64,000 nucleotides of DNA from Lysinimonas soli (GTDB lineage Bacteria; Actinomycetota; Actinomycetes; Actinomycetales; Microbacteriaceae). The stretch is from the NCBI RefSeq assembly GCF_042655435.1, contig NZ_JBHSMG010000002.1:496001-560000 (forward strand). Reading direction: 5' to 3'. A model generated the notes under the pieces. That model did not search any database, was not told where the DNA came from, and worked only from the letters and a program-made list of their open reading frames with translations. Each line of letters opens with the position of its first letter. Positions within the stretch are counted from its first letter, which is position 1. The translations under genes and the position numbers were made by a program. Below, in pieces: positions 8,538 through 17,362 of the stretch.

Positions 8538-11500
8538 ATGCCCCAGAATCGCACTCGCGCCCGCCTCATCGCGGGGGGCGCGTCCCTCCTCATCGCGGCC
8601 TCCGCGGCCGTCGCGCTGGTCTCGCCGGCCACGGCCGGACCTGTCAGCGCGCCGGTGGCGTCGTACACCTTCGACGGCGACTCGGGATCGACCGTGGTCG
8701 ACTCGTCGGGTCACGGCAACGACGCCGCGTGGAAGGGCACGCCCGCCTACGTGGCGGGCATCTCGGGCAAGGCGATCGCCGTGAGCGGTGGCGCCAACTA
8801 CATCAAGCTGCCGCTGGTCGCCGCGCAGACCGATGCCTCATCCAGCTTCTCCTACGAGTTCTGGATCTCGGAGCAGTCCCGCACGAGCTACGGACCGATC
8901 GTGAGCAACCAGGACTTCGCGACCTGCAACGACACGGGGCTGACGCTGTACAACCAGGCCACGCCGGGCGTGCTCGAGGGCTGCTGGGGCAAGACCTCGG
9001 GCGGGACGAAGGAGTACATCCACGGCGGTTCCGGCAACATCGTCGGCACCTGGCACCACGTGGCCGTCGTCGTCGACCGCACGGCGAACACGATGACCTT
9101 CTACGTCGACGGCGTGCAGACGGCGACATCGGGCGCCGCCGCGATCACCTCGTCGACGGCGCTCGACAGCGGGCTCGCCTTCAACATCGGGGGTCTCAGC
9201 GGAAGCGAATCGGACACCAGCGACGGGTATACGAACGCGTACATCGACGACTTCGAGTTCTTCAACGTGGCCATCCCCGGCACGCAGGTGGCCGCCGACT
9301 ACACGGCGAGCAAGCCCGTGGTCGTCAGCTACACCGTCGCTTTCGACGGCAACGGCGCCACCGGCGGCGCGACCGCCTCGCAGAGCATGATCTCGAACCA
9401 GGCCACCGCTCTCAGCGCGAACGGCTTCACCCGATCCGGCTATCAGTTCACGGGATGGGCGACCAGTCCGTCCGGCCCGGCCGTCTACGCCGACGGGCAG
9501 AGCGTCTCCTCCCTCAGCCCCACCGACGGCGCCACGGTCACGCTGTACGCGGTCTGGAATCGCTACCGCGCCCCCGGCGACACGATCGCCCCTCTGCTGT
9601 CCTACGACTTCGACGCCGACTCCGGATCGACCGTCACCGACAGCTCGGGCAATGGCGCCGCGGCTCACTGGTCGGGCACCCCGTCCTACGGAGCCGGCGT
9701 GGAGGGCAAGGCCGCCTACGTCAACTCACCCGACGGCAGCGATCGGGGCGTCAATTTCTTCTCCCTGCCGCTGATCGCCGGCAAGACCGACGGGGCATCC
9801 AGCTTCTCGTACGTGTTCTGGCTGAACGAATCGTCGGCGAGCTCCGATTCGCCGATCGTCTCGAACCAGGACTTCACCTACTGCTATGACAAGGGCACGA
9901 GCCTCTACAACACCTCCGGTCAACCCGGCGTGCTCCGGGCGTGCTTCGGGCAGGACGGCACGTCGACGTCGCAGAACTACTTGCCGAACGTCAGCACCAG
10001 CTCGGTCATCGGAACCTGGCATCAGGTGGCCGTGGTCGCGGATCGCGCCGCCGGCACCATGACGACGTATCTCGACGGCCAGCAGTCGGTGCAGAACAAC
10101 GGACTGACGAGCGCGTTCACCCTGATGAGCGGGTTCCCGTTCCGCGTGGGGGCGGAGGGATCCGGCACGGACACCATCGACGGCTTCGTCAACGCGTACA
10201 TCGACGACTTCGACTTCTACGCCGCCCCAATCAGCGCCGCACAGATCGAGAACGACTATCTCGCCACCAAGCCGGCGACGCCCCCCACCAACGACGGTTC
10301 GTCCCTGGCCGCCGGGTTCGTGAGCGACACCTTCCGCGCACCGCAGGTGCGCGCCGGTGGCGCGGTGAAGCAACCGCTGGCCGCTCTCTGGAACGGCGGG
10401 GCGGTGACGTCGTACACCAAGGTGGACGGCGACGGCTGGCTGGCCGTCGACGGATCGGGCGTGGTCACCGGCACCGCCCCGGCGACCGCACCGCAGGACC
10501 CGGCGACGATCACGGTTCGCGCGACCGACGGCACGACGACCTCGACCATCACCGTCGAGGTGCCCGTCATCGCCGCCCACGATGCGCCGACGCTCGCATC
10601 GGCGACCTGGAATCTCTGGGACGCGGGCAGTCACGTGAGCGACTCGACCCTCAAGGATCTCGCCGTCATCGCCGCGCACGGTCTCGACGTGATCGGGCTG
10701 CAGGAGGACGGCGGCACCGGGGCGGTCCGACTCGCGAACGCGCTCGGCTGGTATGGCATCGAGGGCGATGACGGAGTCGGCATCGTCTCGGCCTATCCAC
10801 TGGATGTCGCCAGCAAGAGGACCCTCGCCGGCGCCGCCCCCGCGATCGGGGTGACGGCTCGGGTGCTCGGGATCGATCTGCGGCTCTGGAGCGTCGGGCT
10901 CGACGGCAGCGCCTACGGCCCGAAGAAGGCCTGCCTGGCCGGCGTGACCGACCCCGCGCATCTCGTCACGGCGGAGAAGGCGACGAGCCGCTTCGCTCAG
11001 GCGCAGGCCGTGGCGGCGGCGCTCGCGCCCGATGTCGCGTCCGCACCGAGGACGCCGGTCGTTCTGCTCGGCGACCTGGAGTCGCCGTCCTCGACCGACT
11101 GGACCGCGGCCACCGCGAGCGCTCACTGCAAGATCGGCGCGGTCGACTGGCCGGTTCCCGATCAGCTGGCCTCCGCAGGGCTGACCGACTCGTTCCGTGC
11201 CGCGCATCCCGATCCGGCCGCCTCGGCCGGCACCACCTGGTCGCCTCTGGTGACGACGAACGCCGTCGACGGCGGCGCCGAGCCGCAGGACCGGATCGAC
11301 TACGTCGACTTCGCGGGCACGCGCCTGGCGGTACTCGGCTCCAACACCTTCGTCGCGGGCTGGCCGTCGGCGAAGAACATCCAGAACGGCGCCTGGACGA
11401 GCGATCACCGCGGCGTCGTCACGACGTTCCGCCTCGATGCGCCCCTGCCGGCACCCACGGCGACCGTCGCGTCCGGCACGATCGCGTATCAGCTCGGATC

Positions 11501-12188
11501 TCGTCCGAGCGCCGCGGAACTGCTGAGCAAGGCGGGCGCGGCGTCGACGACGGCGGGAGCGGTTCTGGCGATCGATGACAGCGCGGTCGACTACTCGACC
11601 GTCGGCAGCTACGCGGCATCGGTGACGGCGACCGATCCGGCCGACGGGAGGGTCTCCGCCCCCGTGACGGTCACGGTGAAGGTCGTGCCGGTGCTGACCA
11701 TCTCGCTCGCCCACTCGACCGCGACCGTGACGCTCGCCCCGGGCCGCAGGCTCACGGTGGCCGAGGTCAGGGCAGCCGTGCGACCATCGCTCAACGTCAC
11801 CGGGACGATCTCGGTCGACGTGTCGGGCGTGGATGACGCCGTCGCCGGCAGCTACCCCGTCATCTTCACGGGGACCGACGCCTTCGGCTTCACCGCGAGG
11901 GCTCTGGGGACCGTGACGATCGCCTTCTCGGTCGGGGCGACGGACGCGCCGACGTCTGAGGCATCCGCCACCCCCGGCGCGACGGACGCGCCGGCATCCG
12001 CCGACCCCGGCTCGACGGCCCCGCCGACGTCGCCGGCATCCGCCGACCCCGGTTCGAAGCTGACCGGCATGGAGATCGGGCTGCCGGTCGTCCTCGCGGC
12101 GCTCCTGCTGGTCGGGGCACTTCTCGTGACGGTCCTGGTCATCGCCCGGCGGCGTCGCGCGAGCCGCGTCACTGCACCGCCGCGGTGA
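8538..12188 (+). CDS. Secreted membrane-anchored LamG/EEP-domain phosphodiesterase (putative ecto-nuclease)
   Basis: A large cell-surface protein of 1216 aa. Visible parts in order: signal peptide (residues 1-33, ending ATA); first LamG-like jelly roll (about 37-255, with VASYTFDGDSGSTVVDSSGHGND); a Listeria-Bacteroides repeat (about 265-338, with TVAFDGNGATGG and GYQFTGWAT); second LamG (about 352-575); a cadherin/Ig-like linker (about 590-675); an endonuclease/exonuclease/phosphatase domain (about 688-962, with ATWNLWD, VIGLQED, VVLLGDLES, DRIDYVDF and SDHRGVV); Ig-like repeats; a Ser/Pro/Ala-rich spacer; one membrane helix (about 1183-1205); and a basic tail. No LPXTG motif is present. It probably cleaves nucleic acids or phosphodiesters bound through the LamG domains. 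A GGAGAT ribosome site precedes ATG 8538, and the last 20 bp overlap the convergent cls. Confidence 0.8.
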   Translation: MPQNRTRARLIAGGASLLIAASAAVALVSPATAGPVSAPVASYTFDGDSGSTVVDSSGHGNDAAWKGTPAYVAGISGKAIAVSGGANYIKLPLVAAQTDASSSFSYEFWISEQSRTSYGPIVSNQDFATCNDTGLTLYNQATPGVLEGCWGKTSGGTKEYIHGGSGNIVGTWHHVAVVVDRTANTMTFYVDGVQTATSGAAAITSSTALDSGLAFNIGGLSGSESDTSDGYTNAYIDDFEFFNVAIPGTQVAADYTASKPVVVSYTVAFDGNGATGGATASQSMISNQATALSANGFTRSGYQFTGWATSPSGPAVYADGQSVSSLSPTDGATVTLYAVWNRYRAPGDTIAPLLSYDFDADSGSTVTDSSGNGAAAHWSGTPSYGAGVEGKAAYVNSPDGSDRGVNFFSLPLIAGKTDGASSFSYVFWLNESSASSDSPIVSNQDFTYCYDKGTSLYNTSGQPGVLRACFGQDGTSTSQNYLPNVSTSSVIGTWHQVAVVADRAAGTMTTYLDGQQSVQNNGLTSAFTLMSGFPFRVGAEGSGTDTIDGFVNAYIDDFDFYAAPISAAQIENDYLATKPATPPTNDGSSLAAGFVSDTFRAPQVRAGGAVKQPLAALWNGGAVTSYTKVDGDGWLAVDGSGVVTGTAPATAPQDPATITVRATDGTTTSTITVEVPVIAAHDAPTLASATWNLWDAGSHVSDSTLKDLAVIAAHGLDVIGLQEDGGTGAVRLANALGWYGIEGDDGVGIVSAYPLDVASKRTLAGAAPAIGVTARVLGIDLRLWSVGLDGSAYGPKKACLAGVTDPAHLVTAEKATSRFAQAQAVAAALAPDVASAPRTPVVLLGDLESPSSTDWTAATASAHCKIGAVDWPVPDQLASAGLTDSFRAAHPDPAASAGTTWSPLVTTNAVDGGAEPQDRIDYVDFAGTRLAVLGSNTFVAGWPSAKNIQNGAWTSDHRGVVTTFRLDAPLPAPTATVASGTIAYQLGSRPSAAELLSKAGAASTTAGAVLAIDDSAVDYSTVGSYAASVTATDPADGRVSAPVTVTVKVVPVLTISLAHSTATVTLAPGRRLTVAEVRAAVRPSLNVTGTISVDVSGVDDAVAGSYPVIFTGTDAFGFTARALGTVTIAFSVGATDAPTSEASATPGATDAPASADPGSTAPPTSPASADPGSKLTGMEIGLPVVLAALLLVGALLVTVLVIARRRRASRVTAPPR

Positions 12189-13629
12189 GCCGCGCCACGT
12201 TGTCGGCGATCTGCGACAGGGGCGGGCGGGCCAACCACTCCTCGAGCGTGAGCTCGCGGCTGTGCTGGCGGTAGGAGTCCTCGATCGCGCGCAACCGGGT
12301 CAGGAAGGTGCCGCCCCACACCATCACCGAGATCTCGAAGTCGAGGCTGAACGAGCGCATGTCCATGTTGCTCGAGCCGATGACCGACACGTCGTCGTCG
12401 ATCGTGAAGTGCTTGGCGTGCAGGATCGTCGGTGACTCGAACAGGAAGATGCGCACTCCGGCCCGCAGCAGCGTCTCGTAGTAGCTGCGCTGCGCGTGGT
12501 AGACGAAGAACTGGTCGCCGATCTCAGACACGAACAGCTGCACCTCGATTCCGCTCTGGGCGGCCGTGGTGATCGCGTAGAGCATCGAGTCGTCGGGCAC
12601 GAAGTACGGACTGACGAGGATGATCTTGCGCTGCGCCGCGTAGACGAGCGAGTTGAACAGGCGCAGGTTGTTCTCGCCGGCGAAGCCCGGTCCGCTTGGC
12701 ACGACCTGGCAGTCCAGGCCGCCCGCGCCGGTGGGGCGGGCCGGGGCCGCCTCGCGCGCGAGCAGCTCGTTCGTCTCGGCGTACCAGTCGGTCACGAAGA
12801 GGGCGTCGATGCCGGCGACGACGGGGCCCTCGAAGCGGACCATGAAGTCCTTCCATTGCAGTCCGCGGCGGGCGTTGCCGCGCTTCTCGTAGCCGGGGTC
12901 GATGATGTTCTGCGATCCGGTGAAGGCGACAACGCCATCCACGATCAGCAGCTTGCGGTGGTTGCGCAGGTCGGGGCGTTGGATGCGACCGAGCAGCGGC
13001 TGGAACGGCAGCATGAGATGCCAGTGGGCTCCCATGCGGCGCAGCGCGCGCTTCGCGGGACGGAACCCCTTGTACTGCCAGGTGCCCAGGTGGTCCAGCA
13101 GCACCCGAACGGTGACGCCGCGCCGAATGGCCGCGGCGAGGGCGTCGAAGAAGGGTCTCGTCGTGTCGTCGAGAGCGAGGATGTAGAACTCCACGTGCAC
13201 CGTCGTGGTGGCGCGCTCGATCTCGTCGATCATCGCCGCGAGCGAGACGGCGTCGTCCTGGTAGAGCGTCGACGAGTTGCCGCCCACCATTGGCATCGCG
13301 CCGAGTGTGCGGTTGAGTTCGACGATCGGGCCGAGCCACTCCGGCCATGGCGCTTCGGCCGCGACCCGATCGAAACCCTCGGTGGTGTCGAGGATGTACC
13401 GGTTGATCTCGAGCTGCTTCTCGCGTCGTCGCTTCGGCAGCCGGTAGGTACCCAGCAGCAGGAACGCGGCGATTCCGAAGTACGGGATGAAGAAGATCGC
13501 CAGCAGCCACGCCAGCGCGGTCTGCGGCCGTCGATTCTTGGGGATCAGGATGACCGCGAGCACGCGCACCACGAAGTCGATGACCACGAGGGCGAACGCG
13601 ACGAGCGCGCCGGCGGTGGCGGCATCCAC
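12169..13629 (-). CDS. cls: Cardiolipin synthase
   Basis: Membrane phospholipase-D-superfamily enzyme that makes cardiolipin from phosphatidylglycerol. Two N-terminal membrane helices (about residues 5-27 and 38-60) precede two HKD motifs: NHRKLLIVDG (about 222-231) and LHAKHFTIDD (about 403-412, followed by GSSNMDMRS). The length of 486 aa matches the family. The GTG at 13629 begins 1 nt after the yajQ stop, so the two genes are probably cotranscribed. The 3' end overlaps the convergent ecto-nuclease gene by 20 bp. Confidence 0.93.
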   Translation of the reverse strand: MDAATAGALVAFALVVIDFVVRVLAVILIPKNRRPQTALAWLLAIFFIPYFGIAAFLLLGTYRLPKRRREKQLEINRYILDTTEGFDRVAAEAPWPEWLGPIVELNRTLGAMPMVGGNSSTLYQDDAVSLAAMIDEIERATTTVHVEFYILALDDTTRPFFDALAAAIRRGVTVRVLLDHLGTWQYKGFRPAKRALRRMGAHWHLMLPFQPLLGRIQRPDLRNHRKLLIVDGVVAFTGSQNIIDPGYEKRGNARRGLQWKDFMVRFEGPVVAGIDALFVTDWYAETNELLAREAAPARPTGAGGLDCQVVPSGPGFAGENNLRLFNSLVYAAQRKIILVSPYFVPDDSMLYAITTAAQSGIEVQLFVSEIGDQFFVYHAQRSYYETLLRAGVRIFLFESPTILHAKHFTIDDDVSVIGSSNMDMRSFSLDFEISVMVWGGTFLTRLRAIEDSYRQHSRELTLEEWLARPPLSQIADNVARLTAAVQ

Positions 13630-13630
13630 C

Positions 13631-14119
13631 TCAGCGGTAGTTCACGAACTGCAGTGCGACGTCGAGGTCTTTGCCCTTGAGCAGCGCCTGCACCGACTGC
13701 AGGTCGTCACGGCTCTTGGACTGCACGCGCAGCTCGTCGCCCTGGATCTGGCTCTTGACGCTCTTCGGTGCTTCGTCGCGGATGATCTTCGCGATCTTCT
13801 TCGCGTCGTCGCTCGAGATGCCCTGCTTGATGGATGCCTCGATGCGGTACTCCTTGCCGCTCGCGAACGGGGCGCCGGCATCCAGCGATCGCAGCGAGAT
13901 GCCGCGCTTGATGAGCTTCTGCTCGAAGACCTCCAGCACGGCCTTGACCCGCTCTTCGGCGTTCGCCTTCATGAGCACCTTCTCGCCGCTGAAGTCGATG
14001 GAGGCGTCGACGCCCTTGAAGTCGTAGCGCTGCGCGATCTCCTTCTGGGCCTGACCGAGGGCGTTCTGCACCTCCATCGTGTCGACCTTGCTGACGATGT
14101 CGAAAGAGGAATCTGCCAT
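13631..14119 (-). CDS. yajQ: YajQ/UPF0234 family nucleotide-binding protein
   Basis: Small cytoplasmic protein of two ferredoxin-like folds. Family members bind tRNA, GTP or, in Xanthomonas, cyclic di-GMP; the role in actinobacteria is not established. The 162-aa product starts MADSSFDIVSK, has QRYDFKGVDASIDFSG and the conserved EYRIEASIKQGISSDDAKKI, and ends DLDVALQFVNYR, all characteristic. ATG 14119 has a TACCAT hexamer 6 nt upstream, so the gene is probably leaderless. It is divergent from the lytic transglycosylase with only about 20 bp between start codons. Confidence 0.93.
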   Translation of the reverse strand: MADSSFDIVSKVDTMEVQNALGQAQKEIAQRYDFKGVDASIDFSGEKVLMKANAEERVKAVLEVFEQKLIKRGISLRSLDAGAPFASGKEYRIEASIKQGISSDDAKKIAKIIRDEAPKSVKSQIQGDELRVQSKSRDDLQSVQALLKGKDLDVALQFVNYR

Positions 14120-14125
14120 GCGGCC

Positions 14126-14131
14126 ATGGTA
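14126..14131 (-). promoter_or_regulatory. -10 hexamer of leaderless yajQ promoter
   Basis: On the minus strand TACCAT lies 6 nt before ATG 14119. On the plus strand the overlapping TAGAAC (14130-14135) sits 6 nt before ATG 14142, so the two divergent promoters overlap. Confidence 0.45.
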
Positions 14132-14141
14132 GAACGTGCAG

Positions 14142-14939
14142 ATGCGCGCCCGGCGGACCATCCTCGTGACCGTCGCCGGAGGACTGGCCGGGTTGCTCGT
14201 GCTCGCCGGGGTCGTGGTCGTCGTGCTGGCCCCGCGACACGGGGCCGGACTGTTCCCGGATGCCGCGGGGTCGGGGCCGAGCTGGGCTCCGGCGGGGGCG
14301 GCTCCCGTGGCGGCGTCGAGCGCATCGGGTTCCGGCGCGGGCTCCGGGTCGGGCTCCGGTGCTGCGGGCATCGCGGGCCTCGTCGATCCGGCCTGGGCCA
14401 CGGCGCAGGCGACGGCGACCGGCATCCCTCGCCTCGCCGTCCTCGCCTACGCCGGCGCCGCCCTGGCCAAGGCGCAGGGCGCCCCGACCTGCAAGCTCTC
14501 GTGGACGACCCTCGCCGCGATCGGCGAGATCGAGAGCGGCCACGGACGCCACGGCGGCTCCTCGATCGGCCCCGACGGAACCGTCACCCCACCCATCTAC
14601 GGGGTCGCCCTCAACGGCGACGGGGTCGCCCTCATCCCGGATAGCGACCACGGCACGATCGACGGCGACCCCGCGGCGGATCGCGCGGTCGGCCCGATGC
14701 AGTTGATCCCGCAGACCTGGCGCAACTGGCACACCGACGGCAACGCCGATGGGGTCGAGAACCCGCAGAACATCTTCGATGCCGTCATGTCGACCGCGAA
14801 CTACCTGTGCCGCGCGAGCACGGCGCTCGATACGGAACACGGATGGCGCGCCGCGATCGCCGCGTACAACTCGGCCGGCTCCTACCTCCGCAAGGTCGCC
14901 CGCGCCGCCGTCGCCTACAACGCCGCCGCCCGCGCCTGA
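14142..14939 (+). CDS. Membrane-anchored lytic murein transglycosylase
   Basis: Cleaves the glycan strands of peptidoglycan outside the membrane. One N-terminal hydrophobic segment (about residues 6-29) is followed by a Ser/Gly-rich linker. The SLT-type lysozyme fold (about 110-250) has AAIGEIESGHGRHGG with the likely catalytic Glu131, VGPMQLIPQTWRNW, and AIAAYNSAGSYLRKV. This arrangement resembles actinobacterial MltB-like proteins. ATG 14142 is preferred (leaderless geometry); GTG 14136 would add two residues. Confidence 0.85.
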   Translation: MRARRTILVTVAGGLAGLLVLAGVVVVVLAPRHGAGLFPDAAGSGPSWAPAGAAPVAASSASGSGAGSGSGSGAAGIAGLVDPAWATAQATATGIPRLAVLAYAGAALAKAQGAPTCKLSWTTLAAIGEIESGHGRHGGSSIGPDGTVTPPIYGVALNGDGVALIPDSDHGTIDGDPAADRAVGPMQLIPQTWRNWHTDGNADGVENPQNIFDAVMSTANYLCRASTALDTEHGWRAAIAAYNSAGSYLRKVARAAVAYNAAARA

Positions 14940-14963
14940 CCGCCCCGCCCCCGCCTGCTGCCG

Positions 14964-15021
14964 CCGAGTTGCCACTTGGTGCGGGCAAGGGGCCGATTCC
15001 TCGCACCAAGTGGCAACTCGG
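14964..15021. repeat. Perfect 20-bp inverted repeat with 18-nt loop
   Basis: Arms at 14964-14983 and 15002-15021 are exact reverse complements; the left arm begins CCGAGTTGCCACTTGG. There is no T-tract, so it is not a standard terminator. It lies between the transglycosylase stop and tRNA-Tyr. It could be a dispersed palindromic element or a hairpin that protects mRNA ends. Confidence 0.85.
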
Positions 15022-15122
15022 AGGCTGGATGGGCGGGGGCGCCCGCGGTTCGCGCGGCCCGCAACACCTTGTAACATTGTCCGAGCGCCTCCGGTCGGTG
15101 ATCACATGGGCCGGGCGCGCAT

Positions 15123-15204
15123 GGCGAGTTACCCAAGTGGCCAAAGGGATCTGACTGTAAATCAGCCGTCTTAGACTTCGGGGGTTCGAATCCCTCACTC
15201 GCCA
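15123..15204 (+). tRNA. tRNA-Tyr (anticodon GTA)
   Basis: Class II tRNA of 82 nt with a long variable arm. The acceptor stem GGCGAGT (15123-15129) pairs with ACTCGCC (15197-15203), with discriminator A at 15204. The anticodon loop CTGTAAA carries GTA at 15157-15159, and the T arm has GGTTCGAATCC. CCA is not encoded. Confidence 0.95.
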
Positions 15205-15226
15205 CTTCGCGACAACGACGACCCGG

Positions 15227-15403
15227 TCACCACTGCCGGCGCACGGTGGCCTTCGGCCCGGTGACCAGGCTGGCGGCCGGAACGTCGTCCGCCACGATCG
15301 CTCCCGCGGCGATCACCGCGTCACGCCCGATGGTGACGCCAGGCAGGATCGTGACGCCCGCGCCGATCCAGACGTTCTCGGCCACGTCGATGGGATGCCG
15401 GCG
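15227..15403 (-). pseudogene. C-terminal remnant of a sugar O-acetyltransferase (left-handed beta helix)
   Basis: Minus-strand translation ending at the TGA 15227-15229 reads VAENVWIGAGVTILPG, then TIGRDAVIAAGAIV and LVTGPKATVRRQW. These are the hexapeptide-repeat end of maltose/galactoside O-acetyltransferases. Upstream the frame is lost and no N-terminal half is found, so only about 58 codons of family sequence remain. It lies just after tRNA-Tyr. Confidence 0.65.
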
Positions 15404-15553
15404 TAGCTGACGCGGAGCACCCTGCCGGCCATGGCCTGGAACTCGGGACCGTGGATGAGCATGAGCCGACCGCCGGACATCTCACGATCCTCTCCCCACC
15501 GGCCCGACCCGCCGCGAGACACGCCCTGGCCGAAGCGTGGTTGGCTAGACGCC

Positions 15554-16369
15554 GTGCCCTCCACCGAACTGCTCGACCTCGCCCGAGCCATCGCCCTTGA
15601 GGCCGGCGAGCTCGCCGCGCTGCGTCGCCGTGAGGGAGTCGAGGTCGCGGCGACCAAGTCGACGATCGTCGACGTCGTCACCGAGGCCGACCGTGAGGTC
15701 GAGCGTCTGATCCGCGAGCGCATCCTGGCGGCGCGGCCCGACGACGCGATCCTCGGTGAGGAGGGCGGCTCGGCTGCGGGCACGAGCGGCCTGACCTGGG
15801 TCGTCGACCCGATCGACGGCACCGTCAACTACCTGTACGGCATCCCGCACTACGGCATCAGCATCGCGGTCGTCGAGGGCGACCCCGACCCGCTCACCTG
15901 GAACGCGGTCGCCGCCGCCGTGCTCAACCCCGCGATCGGCGAGCTGTTCACGGCGACGGCGGGCGGCGGCGCCTTCCTGGGCGACCAGGCGATCCGGGTG
16001 GCCGATTCCGTGCCGCTCGAACTCGCGCTGATCTCGACGGGCTTCGCCTACGCGGCCGAGACGCGCGAGCGGCAGGGCGAGGTCGTCACCCGTCTGCTGC
16101 CGCTGGTGCGCGACATCCGCCGCCAGGGAACCGCGTCGCTCGACCTCGGCTTCGTCGCGTGCGGGCGGTCGAACGCCTACTTCGAGCGCACCCTCAGCCC
16201 GTGGGATCACGCCGCGGGCGCGCTCATCGCGCGCGAGGCGGGTGCGGTCGTCAAGGGCCTCGGGGATGCCGCACCGAGCCGGGACTTCATCCTCGCCGCC
16301 GCTCCCGAGCTGGCCGCGCGTCTCGAGGAGCTGCTCGTCGAGCTCGGGGCGGCCGACTACCCGATCTGA
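15554..16369 (+). CDS. Inositol monophosphatase family protein
   Basis: Mg-dependent, Li-sensitive type phosphatase fold. The 271-aa product has ILGEEGG (metal-binding Glu), WVVDPIDGTVNYLYGIPHY (DPIDGT near residue 85) and SPWDHAAGALIAREAG (near 216), the three metal and substrate motifs of the IMPase family. Substrates in actinobacteria include inositol-1-phosphate and histidinol phosphate, and the sequence does not decide between them. GTG 15554 fits the first conserved helix; no strong ribosome site is seen. Confidence 0.9.
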   Translation: MPSTELLDLARAIALEAGELAALRRREGVEVAATKSTIVDVVTEADREVERLIRERILAARPDDAILGEEGGSAAGTSGLTWVVDPIDGTVNYLYGIPHYGISIAVVEGDPDPLTWNAVAAAVLNPAIGELFTATAGGGAFLGDQAIRVADSVPLELALISTGFAYAAETRERQGEVVTRLLPLVRDIRRQGTASLDLGFVACGRSNAYFERTLSPWDHAAGALIAREAGAVVKGLGDAAPSRDFILAAAPELAARLEELLVELGAADYPI

Positions 16370-16499
16370 GCTGACACGCGCTCGCGAGCCGACGCGGCCG
16401 AGGCCCCCGTTTCGGGCGTTGGTCCTTCCGTAGCCGTTTCGTTACCATCGAAGGATTCGCCCGAGCACCGATCCGACCGGATCACCGAGGAGCCGCGCC

Positions 16500-17336
16500 A
16501 TGACCGAGTTGCCTCCGGCCACGCGCCGCGAGCTCCGGGAACGCGAACGCGCGCAGCTCGCGACGCGCTCGAGACGGGCGCCCCGCGCCGCACGCGCACC
16601 CCGCGCAGCACGCGCGCCCCGCGCCACGAGCACGCACTCGATCGGCCGTCGCCTGCTGTCGTTCGCCGCCATGGTCTTCGCCGGTGCGTTGGCGGTGGGC
16701 ATGTCCGTGCCGGCAAACGCGTTCTTCCCCGCGGGCGGTGCGACGGGCAAGACGTCGGCGGCCGTCAGCTCCGAGGCGTCGTCGCAGGCGGTCGCCGTGC
16801 CGAGAGATGCGCCCGTCGCGGCCGGCGAGCGCGACGGGTTCACCGTGATGTCGTGGGCGCAGGTGCTCGCTCAGAAGTACAACCAGAGCGCGAGCTACCG
16901 GTACACGGGCGGCGCCGGCAGCATCCGCTGGCCCTTCCCGTATCAGGTGAAGATCAGCTCGCCGTACGGGCCGCGCATCGCTCCCTGCGCCGGCTGCTCG
17001 ACCTTCCACAAGGGCGTGGACTTCACCCCGGGTGAGGGGGCGGCGATCTTCGCGATCGCGGATGGCGTGGTCACCGCCCGCGACGACGGCACCTCGGAGT
17101 ACGGCAACTACATCGTCATCACGCACAAGATCGGCGATCACACCGTGACCTCGACCTACGCGCACATGACGCGCGGTTCGAGTCCGATCGTGCTCGGGCA
17201 GACCGTCAAGGTCGGCGACTTCCTCGGTCTGGTCGGCATGACGGGCGAGGCGACGGGGCCGCACCTGCACTTCGAGATCGCGGTCGACGAGACCACCATC
17301 GACCCCATCCCGTGGCTCGAAGCGAACGTGAACTAG
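16500..17336 (+). CDS. M23 family peptidoglycan endopeptidase
   Basis: Exported LytM-type zinc peptidase acting on cell-wall peptides. An arginine-rich, repetitive cytoplasmic N-terminus (RAPRAA repeats, about residues 22-43) precedes a hydrophobic segment (about 54-72, ending ANA). The catalytic domain (about 155-270) has SSPYGPR, HKGVDF (near 169, HxxxD zinc ligands) and HLHFE (near 254). ATG 16500 follows GAGGAG. A TACCAT hexamer at 16443-16448 could be its promoter. It is followed by the convergent GH13 gene 26 bp on. Confidence 0.92.
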   Translation: MTELPPATRRELRERERAQLATRSRRAPRAARAPRAARAPRATSTHSIGRRLLSFAAMVFAGALAVGMSVPANAFFPAGGATGKTSAAVSSEASSQAVAVPRDAPVAAGERDGFTVMSWAQVLAQKYNQSASYRYTGGAGSIRWPFPYQVKISSPYGPRIAPCAGCSTFHKGVDFTPGEGAAIFAIADGVVTARDDGTSEYGNYIVITHKIGDHTVTSTYAHMTRGSSPIVLGQTVKVGDFLGLVGMTGEATGPHLHFEIAVDETTIDPIPWLEANVN

Positions 17337-17362
17337 TCCCGCGTGAACCAGCCGGGCGTGAA

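Noticed and set aside
5112..8714. Very long minus-strand open frame opposite gntR and the phospholipase C gene
   Set aside because: Arginine/glycine/proline-rich translation without domains; a typical high-GC antisense shadow.
9726..11714. Long minus-strand open frame opposite the LamG/EEP gene
   Set aside because: Low-complexity composition, no family motif, fully inside a clear gene.
12040..12160. Sortase (LPXTG) anchoring of the LamG/EEP protein
   Set aside because: The sequence before the helix reads SKLTGMEIG; no LPXTG. It is anchored by a plain C-terminal helix.
16370..16499. Cyclic-di-AMP (ydaO-type) riboswitch before the M23 peptidase
   Set aside because: The leader is short and I find no conserved ydaO elements; only a -10 hexamer and a ribosome site are visible.
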